Source of the DNA: Immersiella caudata
Taxonomy: Eukaryota > Ascomycota > Sordariomycetes > Sordariales > Lasiosphaeriaceae
Reading direction: 5' to 3'
Assembly: GCA_030512335.1 (NCBI GenBank)
Contig: JAULSU010000003.1
Location: forward strand, 4,960,001 to 5,024,000
DNA: 64,000 nt
The position numbers and the translations under genes are program-made. Below are positions 24,081 through 34,984 of the stretch, piece after piece. Position 1 is the first letter of the stretch. Every line of letters begins with the position of its first letter. Under the pieces are notes generated by a model, which made no database searches, was not told the DNA's origin, and saw only the letters and a program-made list of their open reading frames with translations.

Positions 24081-24816
24081 TTTTATTATTAAAACTCACC
24101 TTCATTACTATAACCCTTAAACCCTGGTAACTGGATTACCGCCCTTAAAATAAATCTTTAACTGTTAATAAAATAAATATCAAAGTTAAAGAAGTGACAA
24201 CCTGCTTTAAGATAAGGCCGCCGCTAGTTACGGCGACCCTGTAGTTATACTACTATTTAAAAACACTTCTTAATTTAAAGGTATTAAAAAAGGGTTAGGA
24301 AAGGCTGTTTTAGGCTTTACTAATTAAGTTAAAAGCTCCTTTTTATAAAAGATCCCTAGCTTATGTTTAAAGACCTTATCAGCCCGCTTAGTAAACCTCC
24401 TCTGTTAATCTTTTAGCTAAAGTAACCTTATTAAGGTCTTTTTCTTTTTACTATCTAGACGTTTTTTCTCCTTTAAAATGTTTAGTAAAACGGAACAGTT
24501 ATAACCATGTATGTTGTAAAAGGAATTCGTTTAACCACTAGCGCCTTGGCAGAAGCCACACGCCTCGCTCCTACTAGCTGCCTTACACTCCAGGTTAAAC
24601 GACTTATAACGGGTACACTTAATAACTATAACGATATTAAAGGTGTAAACAAATACGGTACTGTTAAGATGACGTTTGTGGGAATTAGGAGGGATAAGTT
24701 TCCTGTTTTTTCGTTAAGGTTTCCTAATTAGGTTAGCAGGTATGATAGCGAGGTTATTAGGAGGAAGTTACCTTAGCAGTTCTTTACAGGAAAAGAAGTA
24801 AGAAAAGGGGGAATTA

Positions 24817-24886
24817 TGTGACGACCTACGGGTTACCTTTATGGCCGGCACGGGCCGATGTATCCCTGCAGGCGTCACTGTGTGTA
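24817..24886 (+). repeat. Truncated 3' LTR of Gypsy copy 1
   Basis: It starts TGTGACGACCTACGGG and follows the LTR for about 70 bp, including GGCCGGCACGGGCCG, then similarity stops within unrelated AT-rich DNA. Confidence 0.85.
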
Positions 24887-27471
24887 CACTGTATAAATAC
24901 TGTATGTGATTATTATACTAAAGCTATAAAGATTCATATAAATTATAAAGCTCCTATAATATTATTTTAATAAGGATTAAAACATTATTTTTATATGAAC
25001 TTAGCTACTTTAAGTGCCTTTCGACATAATTCAACTTATCATTTAAGTTAACAATTACTACTCCGATTATTAAAAAACATCGGCCATCTTGAAAAGCCTT
25101 AACGTTGTAAAATGGAAATTACGATAAACTAATAAAATTATGAAATCGTAAAGGGATTCAAACAGCGAGTTATCTTTAGCACTCCATTTAAGCATGATTT
25201 GAGGCTTATATATATATATATATGTATCAAAGTGATTACAAAGTCGTAAATTACAACTGGATAGTAAAAGTAAAAAAACAAAACAGAAAACAACTTAAAG
25301 CTAGGGTTTAATAGTTTAAAAGATTAAAAAACCCACAATAAGGTTTTCATAGAATGTGCAGGTTATCGAAGACTAATTTTTAAAAGGCACGTTTGTATAA
25401 GATGAAGCCGCTAAGGTATAAGTTAACGTTAACCTATTTAAAACCTAGCTTTTGATCCCTTTAAAATAAGGTAAGAAATATAGTTTATATAAGCACATTA
25501 ACCTAATATGAAATGACAACTTTTTATCCGAATCTTTACTACTTAAGGACATTTCGTTAAAGGAATTATTTTTAAAAGCTACCGAAAATAACCAGGGAAT
25601 AATTCGCGTGTATTACCTAAATCATTAAGAAAAAGTGAGATTTTGAGCTATCCCCCACCTTTAATGAACGCCAGTCAACTTATAAAATATCGTTAAATAT
25701 ATCAAATTATAAAGACCTTTTATGAATAAGTTTATATTTATTACACGTGTGGTCTACTATACTATTTAAGTCTTAAAGATTATTTTAGGCATTTTCCAAC
25801 GGTTAAGGACGGTAGAGCGGTAATAATAACTTATTAACATTAAAACCTGGAGTATTATTATATTAATACGGACAAAAAAATTATAATCATAAAACCGTAT
25901 CTTTAACAACTGCGTAAAATACACGTTAACGTACAAACCCGTTAAATACCGAGAAAAAGGATGTACTTATTATGCAAATGAAAAGTAAAGGACTAGTATT
26001 ATAAAGCCATTAATTAAAATAATGCGCTATTATAAGTTTTCCCTTGTATATGACATTGAACCTTTTAAGGTTAATTAAAACCTACCCCGTAACGTAAAAG
26101 GTATTACGTTAAACGTCTGGAATATTAACGGAAAACACCTAAAGATCTACTTAAGAAAAAGACCCAGGCCCTCTTATTGGGCCGAAAACCAGTAATTCGC
26201 TAACTGGTAAAAGCTATAAATTGTAAAACGGTTACTTATCGGTTAGGCTACAAAAGACACCTTAACGACAGAACTATTATAACAGCTTACCTCAGGGAAA
26301 AGATGAATTCTTAATCTATTTACGACAATATAACAGACCGGTGTGGAAAACCGTCCCGTATACGAGTAATAATCGATAATGGTTACGTTACTAACATTAT
26401 TAACTTAAGTTAATCAATAAAATCAACTCCTTCGCTAAAAACGAGTTAAACTAACACTAATCCGCTTAAGTAAAGGAGAACTTTACATTTATAATAGCGT
26501 AATACTTTTTTTATAAGGCGTTACTTTTCATTACAGCAAATAGTTATAACTATAAGGTAACTTTTAACGTTTTACCAGTTTATAATTATAATATTTTCCG
26601 AAGTTATAGTTAGAGAGATATAATCTTACGATCGACTAAAAAGCCGGCCAGTAGAATTTCAGTTAACAGGAAAGTCCCAATAATACTAAAAGCGTGCAAT
26701 AGGTGCCATTCAAAAGTTCTGCGCAATGCTAAGCCAGCCACACCCCCTTAATTACATATAACACTGGTTATCTTGGCCCCCTTAGCTCCTTATTCTTTTC
26801 CTGCCCTCTCGATACTTATTACCTTTTTCACGCCTTATCGCCTGTTATATATATTTAACAATCTTTTTAATCTAGGCCTGAATACGCTTCTGAGTGAGGG
26901 TTTTATTCCAGTAATACTCCTATACTTTAATAACCTTAGCCCTGCTTTTAAGGCTCCTTTTTTTTTTTAGTTATTTCTCTGTTTATCTAGAACTAATAAT
27001 GCTTTATTATATTAAGATCAGAGGGATTACCTGGTTAAAAGAGGTGGTAGCCCTAATAAATATCGTATATCTGCTGTTAAGCTTGATAAGCATACGCGTT
27101 AGCCTTATCCTCCTAAATAAGCGTATTTAGCCCATAGCTTTTAACGAAAAGGAATACGGTTTAACATAAGGATTTTAATTTAGTAACGATACCAGTTAAT
27201 ACCTCTTTTTAATTCTTATATAAGTTTACCGTTTATTTTATTTTATTACTATTATAGCTTCTATCTTATTTATAACTGAATTAAACTTTCCCATTAACGT
27301 ATTTAATTCCCACTTATTACGTAATATTAACTTCAGCTCTCTATTCCATTTTTCAAGATCTTTCTCAGCTTATTTCTTTTTAACCTTCGTTTCTAAAGCT
27401 GATAATAGTAAAGCCCATTTTAATCATACGAAAAATAGCCTTAAAATATAAGCTCTAAATATCCTTTTTAT

Positions 27472-28490
27472 CAGGGCTGTGATTTTAGTTCTTAGTATTT
27501 AGTATTAGTTTTAGTTTTTTTAGTTAGTTTAGTATTAGTTGCCTTGTATACTAAACTAAACTAAACTTAACTAGAATACTAACAGGGTTAGGGTTAGTTG
27601 TATAATAATTGTTGCTTTGTGGCACTCTACAGGCCTGTATTACAGCACCTGAGAGCCTGTGGGAGCCTGTAGTACAGTGCTCCGGTCAGGGGAAGAAATG
27701 CAAGTACAGTGCTCCGGAGGAGCGCTGTAAGGTACGACAGCAGAGCTTACTAAGGTGCTGAAGGAAGCAAACAAAGGCCTGTACCACAGAGCCTAAAAGA
27801 CAAGTTACAGCGAACTATGCGCTGTAAAACAGAAGGTTTCAGTGAACTCTGCACTGTAATAAACGACTGTAGTGCTTGTGAATTGCTTGCTTCAGTGAGT
27901 AGTACTCAACTGAAGGAAGTAGATTGCTCGCTTAAGAGGAAAGCTAATTACAGGAGAGGAGAGGCTAGTTATAGGCTGTGGGAGCTCTGGAATGGAAATT
28001 CCAGAGCTTTCTACTACTAATACAATAATAGAATAGTATGGTGGAGGCTCTCCACAGGCCTCGTAATCGCTGATGTGGCCTCAGAAGGCCCTGAGGCCTT
28101 CTGGATTCCAGAAGGTTCGAAGCCACATTGTGGCTAGTGAGTGGTGGCTGCAGGTGCAGGGTACGCAGGAGGTGCAGGGTACCCAGTGCTTTCCTCACTG
28201 GCAGGCCCTGTAAATACAGGGCCTCTTTAGCGCTCTTAGAGGCTAGAATTTAACAATACTTTTACTTTATTACATATATTTTAGTTAGAATTTTATTAGT
28301 AACTTTTTGGTCTTTTAAAAAGCTTTAGTTTTTTTTTAGTATTTTATATGGGACTTTTAGTTTAGTTTAGTTAGTTTAGTTTAGTATTAGTTTTCAACAA
28401 AACTAAACTAAGGATTTTTTAGTTTAGTATTTATTAGTTTAGTTTAGTTTAGTTCACCTAAAAACTAAACTAAACTAAATCACAGCCCTG
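27472..28490 (+). mobile_element. Non-autonomous hAT element with perfect 8-bp TSD
   Basis: It starts CAGGGCTGTGATTTTAGT and ends AAATCACAGCCCTG. It is flanked by a perfect 8-bp duplication CTTTTTAT (27464-27471 and 28491-28498), the hAT signature. Subterminal regions are packed with TTTAGTTTAG repeats. The middle is occupied by repeat R2 copy 2, and no transposase remains. Its ends match those of the hAT at 30318-31480 in inverted order. Confidence 0.93.
27610..28255 (+). repeat. LTR-like repeat R2, copy 2 (uninterrupted)
   Basis: 646 bp from TGTTGCTTTG to TTTAACA, the most intact copy of R2. The flanks are ATAAT and ATACT, an imperfect 5-bp duplication (4 of 5). It is GC-richer than everything around it and lacks obvious RIP damage. 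Confidence 0.75.
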
Positions 28491-30569
28491 CTTTTTATTA
28501 CTTACAAATACAGCTTTCAAGAAAACACTTATTATCTTTCCTTTAAATACAATATCTTGCCCAGCGATGAAATAATATAATAAAAGTTTAATCAGATTAA
28601 ACAACACGTTTAAAATCCTTGAAATCTGATCTTTATAATTGAAATATCATTTCAGTCGTTCCTCTTTCATCTTCGTTAATCTAGGCTGTTTAACCTATTT
28701 ATCCTTAATGATTAAAGGTTGTATATTTAAATCAAACCCACGCTTAATAACTTTGGCATATACATACTCGATTCACAGTACTAATGGAAACCCCGGTTTT
28801 TACAAAGACATTGGCCTAAGAAAGGCCTATAATAGGGGATCCGAGGATAATAATAAGCGCTTGTATAGAAATATCTGTATTTAGCCATAGGCTGGCTTGG
28901 CATTGCGCAGAACTTTTAAAAGGCACCTCCGTAAACTACACTAATTAATTTACTGGGACATTATACCAAACAGTGTTACTTAAACTATAAGGATAAACTG
29001 GATAATATACCTAATATGAATACCCCAAACAACGTTAAGGTTGACGAACTTATTATAATATAAATACAGTTCAATAAACTCAAAACCCGTACGATTTAAG
29101 TTATAAACTAATAAGGATTAGAATGTAAAGGCTTATTAAAGCTTAGCCACGAAAACGGTACAGCAATAAGGTACCTAGCTGTAAGAGAATAACTTGAATA
29201 ATTTATTTAAGGTTTTAAATAAGTACTGAAAGTATTAATGTTTAAAGAGAAGCTGTTACGCTTACCTAATTACAGATCTAAGAATTATAAGATTGAATTA
29301 AAACCCTGGAATTAATTTATATTATTCCTAATATACCACTTTGACCCTTAATATGTAAAGCCCTATTAAAGTATATGTACGGAAACCTCGCGTTAAATTA
29401 TCTAAAAATTGCAATTCCGGGTAGGTTACCCAGTCTTATTTATACCCAAAAAGACGGTAGTTTACGGATAATACTTAATTACGGTTTTTTAAACGATAAC
29501 ATTATTAAAATCATTACTTTTACCATTGATCAACGAGCTGAGTAAAAAGATTACTGGAGTGAACCAGTTGTCGGTTTTAAATTCCCTAAACATGTTCGGA
29601 CACATTCAAATTGGGTTTGGGGATATACATAAAAGGAAAAGATAAACATAAAAGATATTTACACTGAGTCCTTACTGTATTAAAAAAGGTAACAATGTAT
29701 AAGTTAAAAGTTAAGGTAATTAAAACTGGTTAACATTTGCTTTACAAATAAAAGTTTAAACCTTTATCGGCCCTATAAATTTTTACCAACAGTTTATCCA
29801 TTACTTCGCTAAAATCGTTAAACTCTTATATAAAGCAATATAAAGCTTTATAATGATAAATTTCATCACAGGGATCCCCAAGTCAACAGATCATATAATA
29901 AACGTGAATTATGGCTTTATCTGGGTAATTATCAATAGATTAATAAAATAAGCATATTTTTACCATATTTAATAAATTCGATAGTAAAATAGCTTATCCT
30001 GGGATTTTGAAAAATAGGTTATATTTGAACACCTTTAACCGGGTAATATCGTCTTTAACCGCAATAAGCTATTCGTTTTTGAGTTCTGGTAAGGACTAAT
30101 GTAGCGTATAATGGTGAAAAGTAAGCTTTAAACTGCCTTTACCCGTAAACTGATAAATAAATTAGATTTTTAAAATATTATCTTCGTTTATTCATCAGCT
30201 TGAATTAAAATAATTAGCTTAAGTTATTACTAATGATATACATAAATTATAATATAACCATCGTTAACTTAATTAAAGCTTTATTATATTTAATATTATT
30301 TAAATGTCAGTTAAAACCAGGGCTGTGATTTAGTTTAGTTTAGTTTAGTTTTTACGTAAACTAAACTAAACTAAACTAATAAATACTAAACTAAAAAATC
30401 CTTAGTTTAGTTTGTTGAAAACTAATACTAAACTAAACTCACTAAACTAAACTAAAAGTCCCATATAAAATACTAAAAAAAACTAAAGCTTTTTAAAAGA
30501 CCAAAAAGTTACTAATAAAATTCTAACTAAAATATATGTAATAAAGTAAAAGTATAGCTATTAATACTG

Positions 30570-30851
30570 TTAAGTTTCTGTCTCTTCTTCTAGCTGTACT
30601 GTGTTATTTAACGGATTTAAATCCTTAATATCCCAACTCTTTAATAAAATCAGTTTTTTCACTGTTTCAGGCTCCAAACTACTTCTTAACTTTGTTATTA
30701 TATTTCCTCCAGTACTAAAAATACCTTTAATAGAAGCACAGGTAGCTGGTATAGTTAAATATCGTCTAGCTAATATGGCTAGTATAGGAAATCGGTGGTT
30801 ATTAGTTTTCCACCACTGAAGGGGGTGTGGTTTAGTGTCACGTATTACCAC
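30570..30851 (-). pseudogene. hAT transposase C-terminal dimerisation domain
   Basis: An open 93-codon stretch containing PLQWWKTNNHRFPILAILAR, then YLTIPATCASIKGIFSTGG and KLRSSLEPETVKKLILLKSW. This is the hAT C-terminal dimerisation domain (WW.....FP.L..LAR..L.IPA....). The N-terminal BED finger and catalytic core are missing. It is surprisingly open for its RIPed surroundings. Confidence 0.92.
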
Positions 30852-30913
30852 TGCACTAAAATGCAGGGAACGTTTAATTGCTGTGATAAGTGGTAATTGC
30901 TGTTTATCTGACA

Positions 30914-31087
30914 GATTATGTCCTACTGCACCAACACCGGGTGCTGCTCTGTACTATAGTGACATACGACCACCTTTGACCAGTGAACCCCGTCTGTAAG
31001 GACTTGCCTCTGTACTACTCCTCTCTACCCCACCCAACCTATCCAGCGACCCTGCCAACCGTCTGTCAACAGGCTGAGGTCGTAACA
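30914..31087 (+). repeat. Gypsy LTR fragment inside the hAT element
   Basis: The last ~174 bp of the LTR (GTCCTACTGCACCAACACC to GAGGTCGTAACA), truncated on its left. It shows little RIP damage. Confidence 0.88.
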
Positions 31088-32692
31088 GTAATTTACTAGA
31101 TAGTATTATTTAGTTAAGATAAAAGTGAAATATTATATAATAGATTCTAAAGCTTATCAAGAATATAAATTTTTCATTTTTTATATATTATTAAGTAATA
31201 GAATGATGTAGAAGCATGTGGAAGCGTGGAGAAAGTCGTAGAATTTAGTAAAAGCTATTAGAATCTACTAAAATACTCTAGTACTTCTTGGTATTTAAAA
31301 GGGTTTTTAGATCATAACTAGTATAGAAAGTATTACTAACTCATTATTATATAACTAACCCTAACCCTGTTAGTATTTTAGTTTAGTTTAGTTTAGTTTA
31401 GTATATAAGGCAACTAATATTAAACTAACTAAAAAAACTAAAACTAATACTAAATACTAAGAACTAAAATCACAGCCCTGGTTAAAACTTTTCCCAAAAT
31501 TACTAAGCAATATGTTAAGAGCCGTTATCCGCGTTAATAAACTTTAGGAGTTACATAATTATTTAAAGGCTAAACTTAAGTTTACCCATAAATAGAGAAG
31601 AAGTAATGATAAAAAAGTTAAGGGACCTACTTTTTCAAAAGAGGACCCTATTTATCTTTTTTACGGAGTTTATATACCAGACGACTAAGTAAGAAACTTA
31701 ATTTTAAAAACCTGAGGCCGTTCAGCGTTAAAAGAAAAGATTACCGCCTTTAATTATAAATTTAATTTACATACCTTTTCAAAGGTACGAATTAAAGGTC
31801 TTCCGTATTTTTTAAGCCATCCTTAAAGACTGTCCCTATCAAGAATAAGATTAAAATTAGTATTGATAAGGAAGACTTTAATATCAAGAATATTCTGGGC
31901 TTTTAACTATATAACAGAAAACTTTATTATCGTATTAAGTAGCTAGATTATGGCCTTAAGTCAAACTTTTAAAAGCAAGCCGATAATTTTAAATGCCTGA
32001 AGTTGCTGAAGAAAGTCCACCGCGAAAATCCAGGCCGTCCTTAATAATAACCAATAAAAAGACGCCGCCTTAAAAACGACGGCGTAACGGGCGCTATAAT
32101 AGCGTTATTAGCTATGTAAAAGGATAGTCTCTCCATCCACCCCTTTAAAACGACTAATAACTTAGGTTACAGCCTAAAAGGGGATCTAATCTTAATTAGC
32201 ACTATAAAATCAATAAGGCTAAATAAGTACCCACGTTAAGAAAAATTACCACAGGTTATGATAACTCTATAACCAAATTGCCACTTAAAAATAAGCCCCA
32301 GTTAAAGTGCTTAAGTACTTGTTTTACCAGCATTTATAACCAAGATTCCTTATTTACAAAAAACCAGAGCACCTTAATATCCCAGGTAACACCCGGCTTA
32401 ACACGCCCCTTAAAATCCCACCGCTATTTCTAAAGGTGCCGGAGTTTATTCCGTTTTTATAACTGTTTTAACTTAAGCTAAGCGATTGTAAAACGTAGTG
32501 AAAATGAGGATTTATAATACAGTTAAAAACAGATTACCTAAAGGAAAAGTTTTAAAGGTATGATTACGAAAGTTAAAGGGAGGAAAATTACAGGAGTCCT
32601 TTATGGGAAAAAGCCAAAAGAGGGGAGATCGTGTGATAACTTACTGCCACCTTTATAACGGGGCCGGACCAGTATACTTTTATATGTAAATG

Positions 32693-33383
32693 TGTTGCTT
32701 TATAGCGGCATATAGGCCTGTAATACAGTGCCTAAGAGCCTGTGGAAGCCTGTAGTACAGGCTTCCTTCAGGGGAAGACGTGCGAGTACAGTGCTCTGGA
32801 GGAGCGCTATAAGGTACAGCTTACTAAGGTGCTAAAGGAAGTAATAAAGGCCTGTATTACAGAGCCTAAAAGAGAGGTTACAGCGGATTATACGCTGTAA
32901 AATGACAGGTTTTAGTAAACACTGTACTGCAATAAACGACTGTATTACTTATGAATTACGTACAGAGGAAAGCTAAGTATAGGAGAGGGCTTGTTATAGG
33001 CTGTGGGAGCTCTGGAATTCCATTCAAGAGCTTTTTACTACTAATATAATAATAGAATAATAGTATGGTGGAGGTTCTCCACAGGCCTCGTAATCACTGA
33101 TGTGGCCTGAGAAGCTTATAGAAGCCTGTGGACTTCCAAAGCCTTCTGTAGCCCTATGTAACAGGGGGCTTCTTCCACTTGATTCTAGGGGGCTCTAATG
33201 GCCCCACAGGGGCCTTGGGGCCGCCTAAAGGCCCCGAGGCCTACTGGATTCCAGAAAGTTTGAAGCCATATTGTGGCTGGTGAGTGGTGGCTGCAGGTGC
33301 AGGGCACGCGGGCCACCCTTTACTTACTGGCAGGCCCTGTAATACAGGGCTTTTCCAGTGCTTTTAGAGGCTGGAATTTAACA
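32693..33383 (+). repeat. LTR-like repeat R2, copy 3
   Basis: 691 bp from TGTTGCTTTAT to ATTTAACA. It is longer than copy 2 because of extra sequence after the GTGGCCTGAGAAG block. It sits directly beyond the broken 3' LTR of Gypsy copy 3. Confidence 0.75.
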
Positions 33384-33477
33384 AAGATGAATTTATTAGT
33401 GAAGGAGATGATTAGTATATATTTATATAACGGTTAATTTTTTACTACTTTACTAGTCTTCTTTTTAAAAATAACAA

Positions 33478-33590
33478 CCTTACTTTACTTTACTTTACTT
33501 TTCTTACTTTACTTTACTTTTCCTTACTTTACTTTTACTTTTAGAAGAAAGTAAAGTAAAAGTAAAGTAATCCCAACCCTGGTAATAAGA
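33478..33590. repeat. AGTAA-type satellite and a hAT-like terminus
   Basis: Runs of TTACTTTACTTTAC and their complement end in TAATCCCAACCCTGG, which resembles a hAT end (CAGGGTTGGGATTA) of a different family. I did not find the partner end. Confidence 0.5.
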
Positions 33591-34984
33591 GTAGTAAAAG
33601 TAATATATTATTTTAATTACTATATTCTTTGGTTTTGAAAGTTCCGTCTAAGTTATTATAATAAATTTAGAAAAGTAGACGATAAAAGGCGCATTAGATA
33701 AAATTTCAGTAACGCTGCTTAATTATTGAGTGTATTATCAATTTCCGTATTAATTCATATTTTACACCTTTATTAACAGATAAGGTAGATATAATACTTA
33801 CCCCTTTTGAGGTATTCTTTAGTTTAAGTGGTTGGTTTTCTTGAGTTTATAATAATTATTAGTAGTTAACATCTTCCGTAAAAATTACTATAATCCTTTT
33901 GAAGATACGTTCGTTATCATTTAAACCTTTTTAAATAACTCAACAAACTGATTTATTTGTATTACAAAACGGTTAATAATTAAGATGCTTCACTTCTTAA
34001 CGAGAATTTAAAAAGCTGGAATAAAAAGGAATACCTTTTTACACATTAAGTTTAAGTTTATTATATAGGTAGATCTTTTAAGGGTTAATTCATAAGGTTA
34101 ATTGATAAGTTATAGTAGAGCTGTTTAAAGAGAATTTTGAAAACCTTTTAAAACTAGCATATTTTATTATAATTACCTTATTTACATTACCTTTCTCATG
34201 CCCTAACCCTTTTTATAAGTAACGTATTGTACCTGGATAACGTTAATTTCCATTAATGTTATATCACCTTAGGTAAAAGATAACATTAGTATAAAAATAA
34301 CTTATATTAATATCATAACTGAATATAAGACTTTTTATTATTACAGTTTAACTATTTACCTGGTGAAGGGCTTTATTGAAGTAAGTACTATTTACCAGAA
34401 AAAATACTGCTTTAATAACTTAATCTAAACTGATTACCTTTACAATTCGGTAGTGTTTAAAGTTATAGTATTATGAGATTAATATTGTGCTAAAGTGGTG
34501 TTTATCGTCTTGAAGGTTATTCAAGGTATCAAGGGTAAGTGTATTTAAAATTTTATATATTGAAGGGATTGAATATCAGTTTTGAACGGTAACGTTCTCT
34601 AAACTACAGTAATTAACATATACTTTGACAGCCCTTTTACAAGTTTTTTATCAGTTCTCGATGAATATCTCCGTTAATTACATTAGTCCTTTATTAATAT
34701 ATACCTAAAGCAGTATTAGTTATACTCAAATTTCAAGGCTAATAGATGAGTTTATTGAAATACATTATTTCATCTTAATTAAAGGTATTAACATTAGGTC
34801 TTTACTGAAGCCTTCATATAAAAAGCGTATTATTTTTATAAAACCCTTTTATTTATTATCTTTAATTCGAATGTATCATTCATTCCTAACTTTGAATTAA
34901 AGTGGTTTTTATACTTTGACGTTACGCTTCAAATTTTTAGAACACAAAATTGCCCTTAAACTGAGAGTTAAATTAAAAATTAAC

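Larger units (their letters stand above)
17335..24886 (+). mobile_element. Chromodomain Gypsy retrotransposon, copy 1 (RIPed)
   Basis: A near full-length Ty3/Gypsy chromovirus on the plus strand. The 5' LTR is 17335-18060 (486 bp plus a nested 235-bp element and its 5-bp duplication), and a truncated 3' LTR starts at 24817. Degraded coding can be followed in order. A gag zinc knuckle reads CFNYNKHGHY near 18955. The RT YLDD box reads YLNDILVY at about 21410. RNase H ends EPVEVLSDYNNLRYFLIKK then GKANTLSR (22035-22205). The integrase zinc and core pieces lie at 22735-23240 (TAFYLQTDG). The chromodomain tail lies near 23690-23840 (FYRENPDQP). A purine tract AAAAGGGGGAA precedes the 3' LTR. All frames are riddled with TAA/TAG, as expected from RIP. 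Confidence 0.93.
26695..28933 (-). mobile_element. Tc1/mariner-like transposon, family B, with nested hAT
   Basis: Terminal inverted repeats share AAAAGTTCTGCGCAATGC and AAGCCAGCC (26701-26740 against 28887-28927). The right end reads CACCTCCGTA, related to the TACGGATGTCC ends of family A; the left few bases have diverged. On the minus strand a degraded transposase is visible on both sides of the nested hAT, e.g. a KPRLTK-like piece near 28670 and FLKAVFVSNKK next to the hAT edge. The element is about 1.2 kb without its insertion. Confidence 0.8.
30318..31480 (-). mobile_element. hAT element with transposase C-terminus and perfect 8-bp TSD
   Basis: It is bounded by CAGGGCTGTGATTTAG and AAAATCACAGCCCTG, with a perfect 8-bp duplication GTTAAAAC (30310-30317 and 31481-31488). 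Subterminal TTTAGTTTAG repeats lie on both sides. It keeps only the C-terminal end of the transposase (30570-30851) and carries a fragment of the Gypsy LTR (30914-31087), so it is an internally rearranged copy. It inserted into Gypsy copy 3. Confidence 0.93.
24887..32680 (+). mobile_element. Chromodomain Gypsy, copy 3, old and interrupted
   Basis: The most heavily degraded plus-strand copy. 26160-26460 aligns with the RT/protease-side region of copy 1 (20620-20900). 31870-32040 retains the chromodomain with YYRIK, then LDYGLKSNF and KKVHRENPGRP. A purine tract at 32620 leads into the start of an LTR (TGTGATAAC at 32632) that soon breaks off. It is interrupted by the Tc1-like element 26695-28933 and the hAT element 30318-31480. 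The rest of the interval shows AT-rich sequence with stops in every frame and no host gene. Confidence 0.8.

Noticed and set aside
26773..26970. Small membrane-protein gene
   Set aside because: Chance open frame on the opposite strand of the Tc1-like family B transposase.
27580..27602. Telomere repeat, i.e. chromosome end nearby
   Set aside because: Only two units, inside a hAT terminus, with normal genome on both sides.
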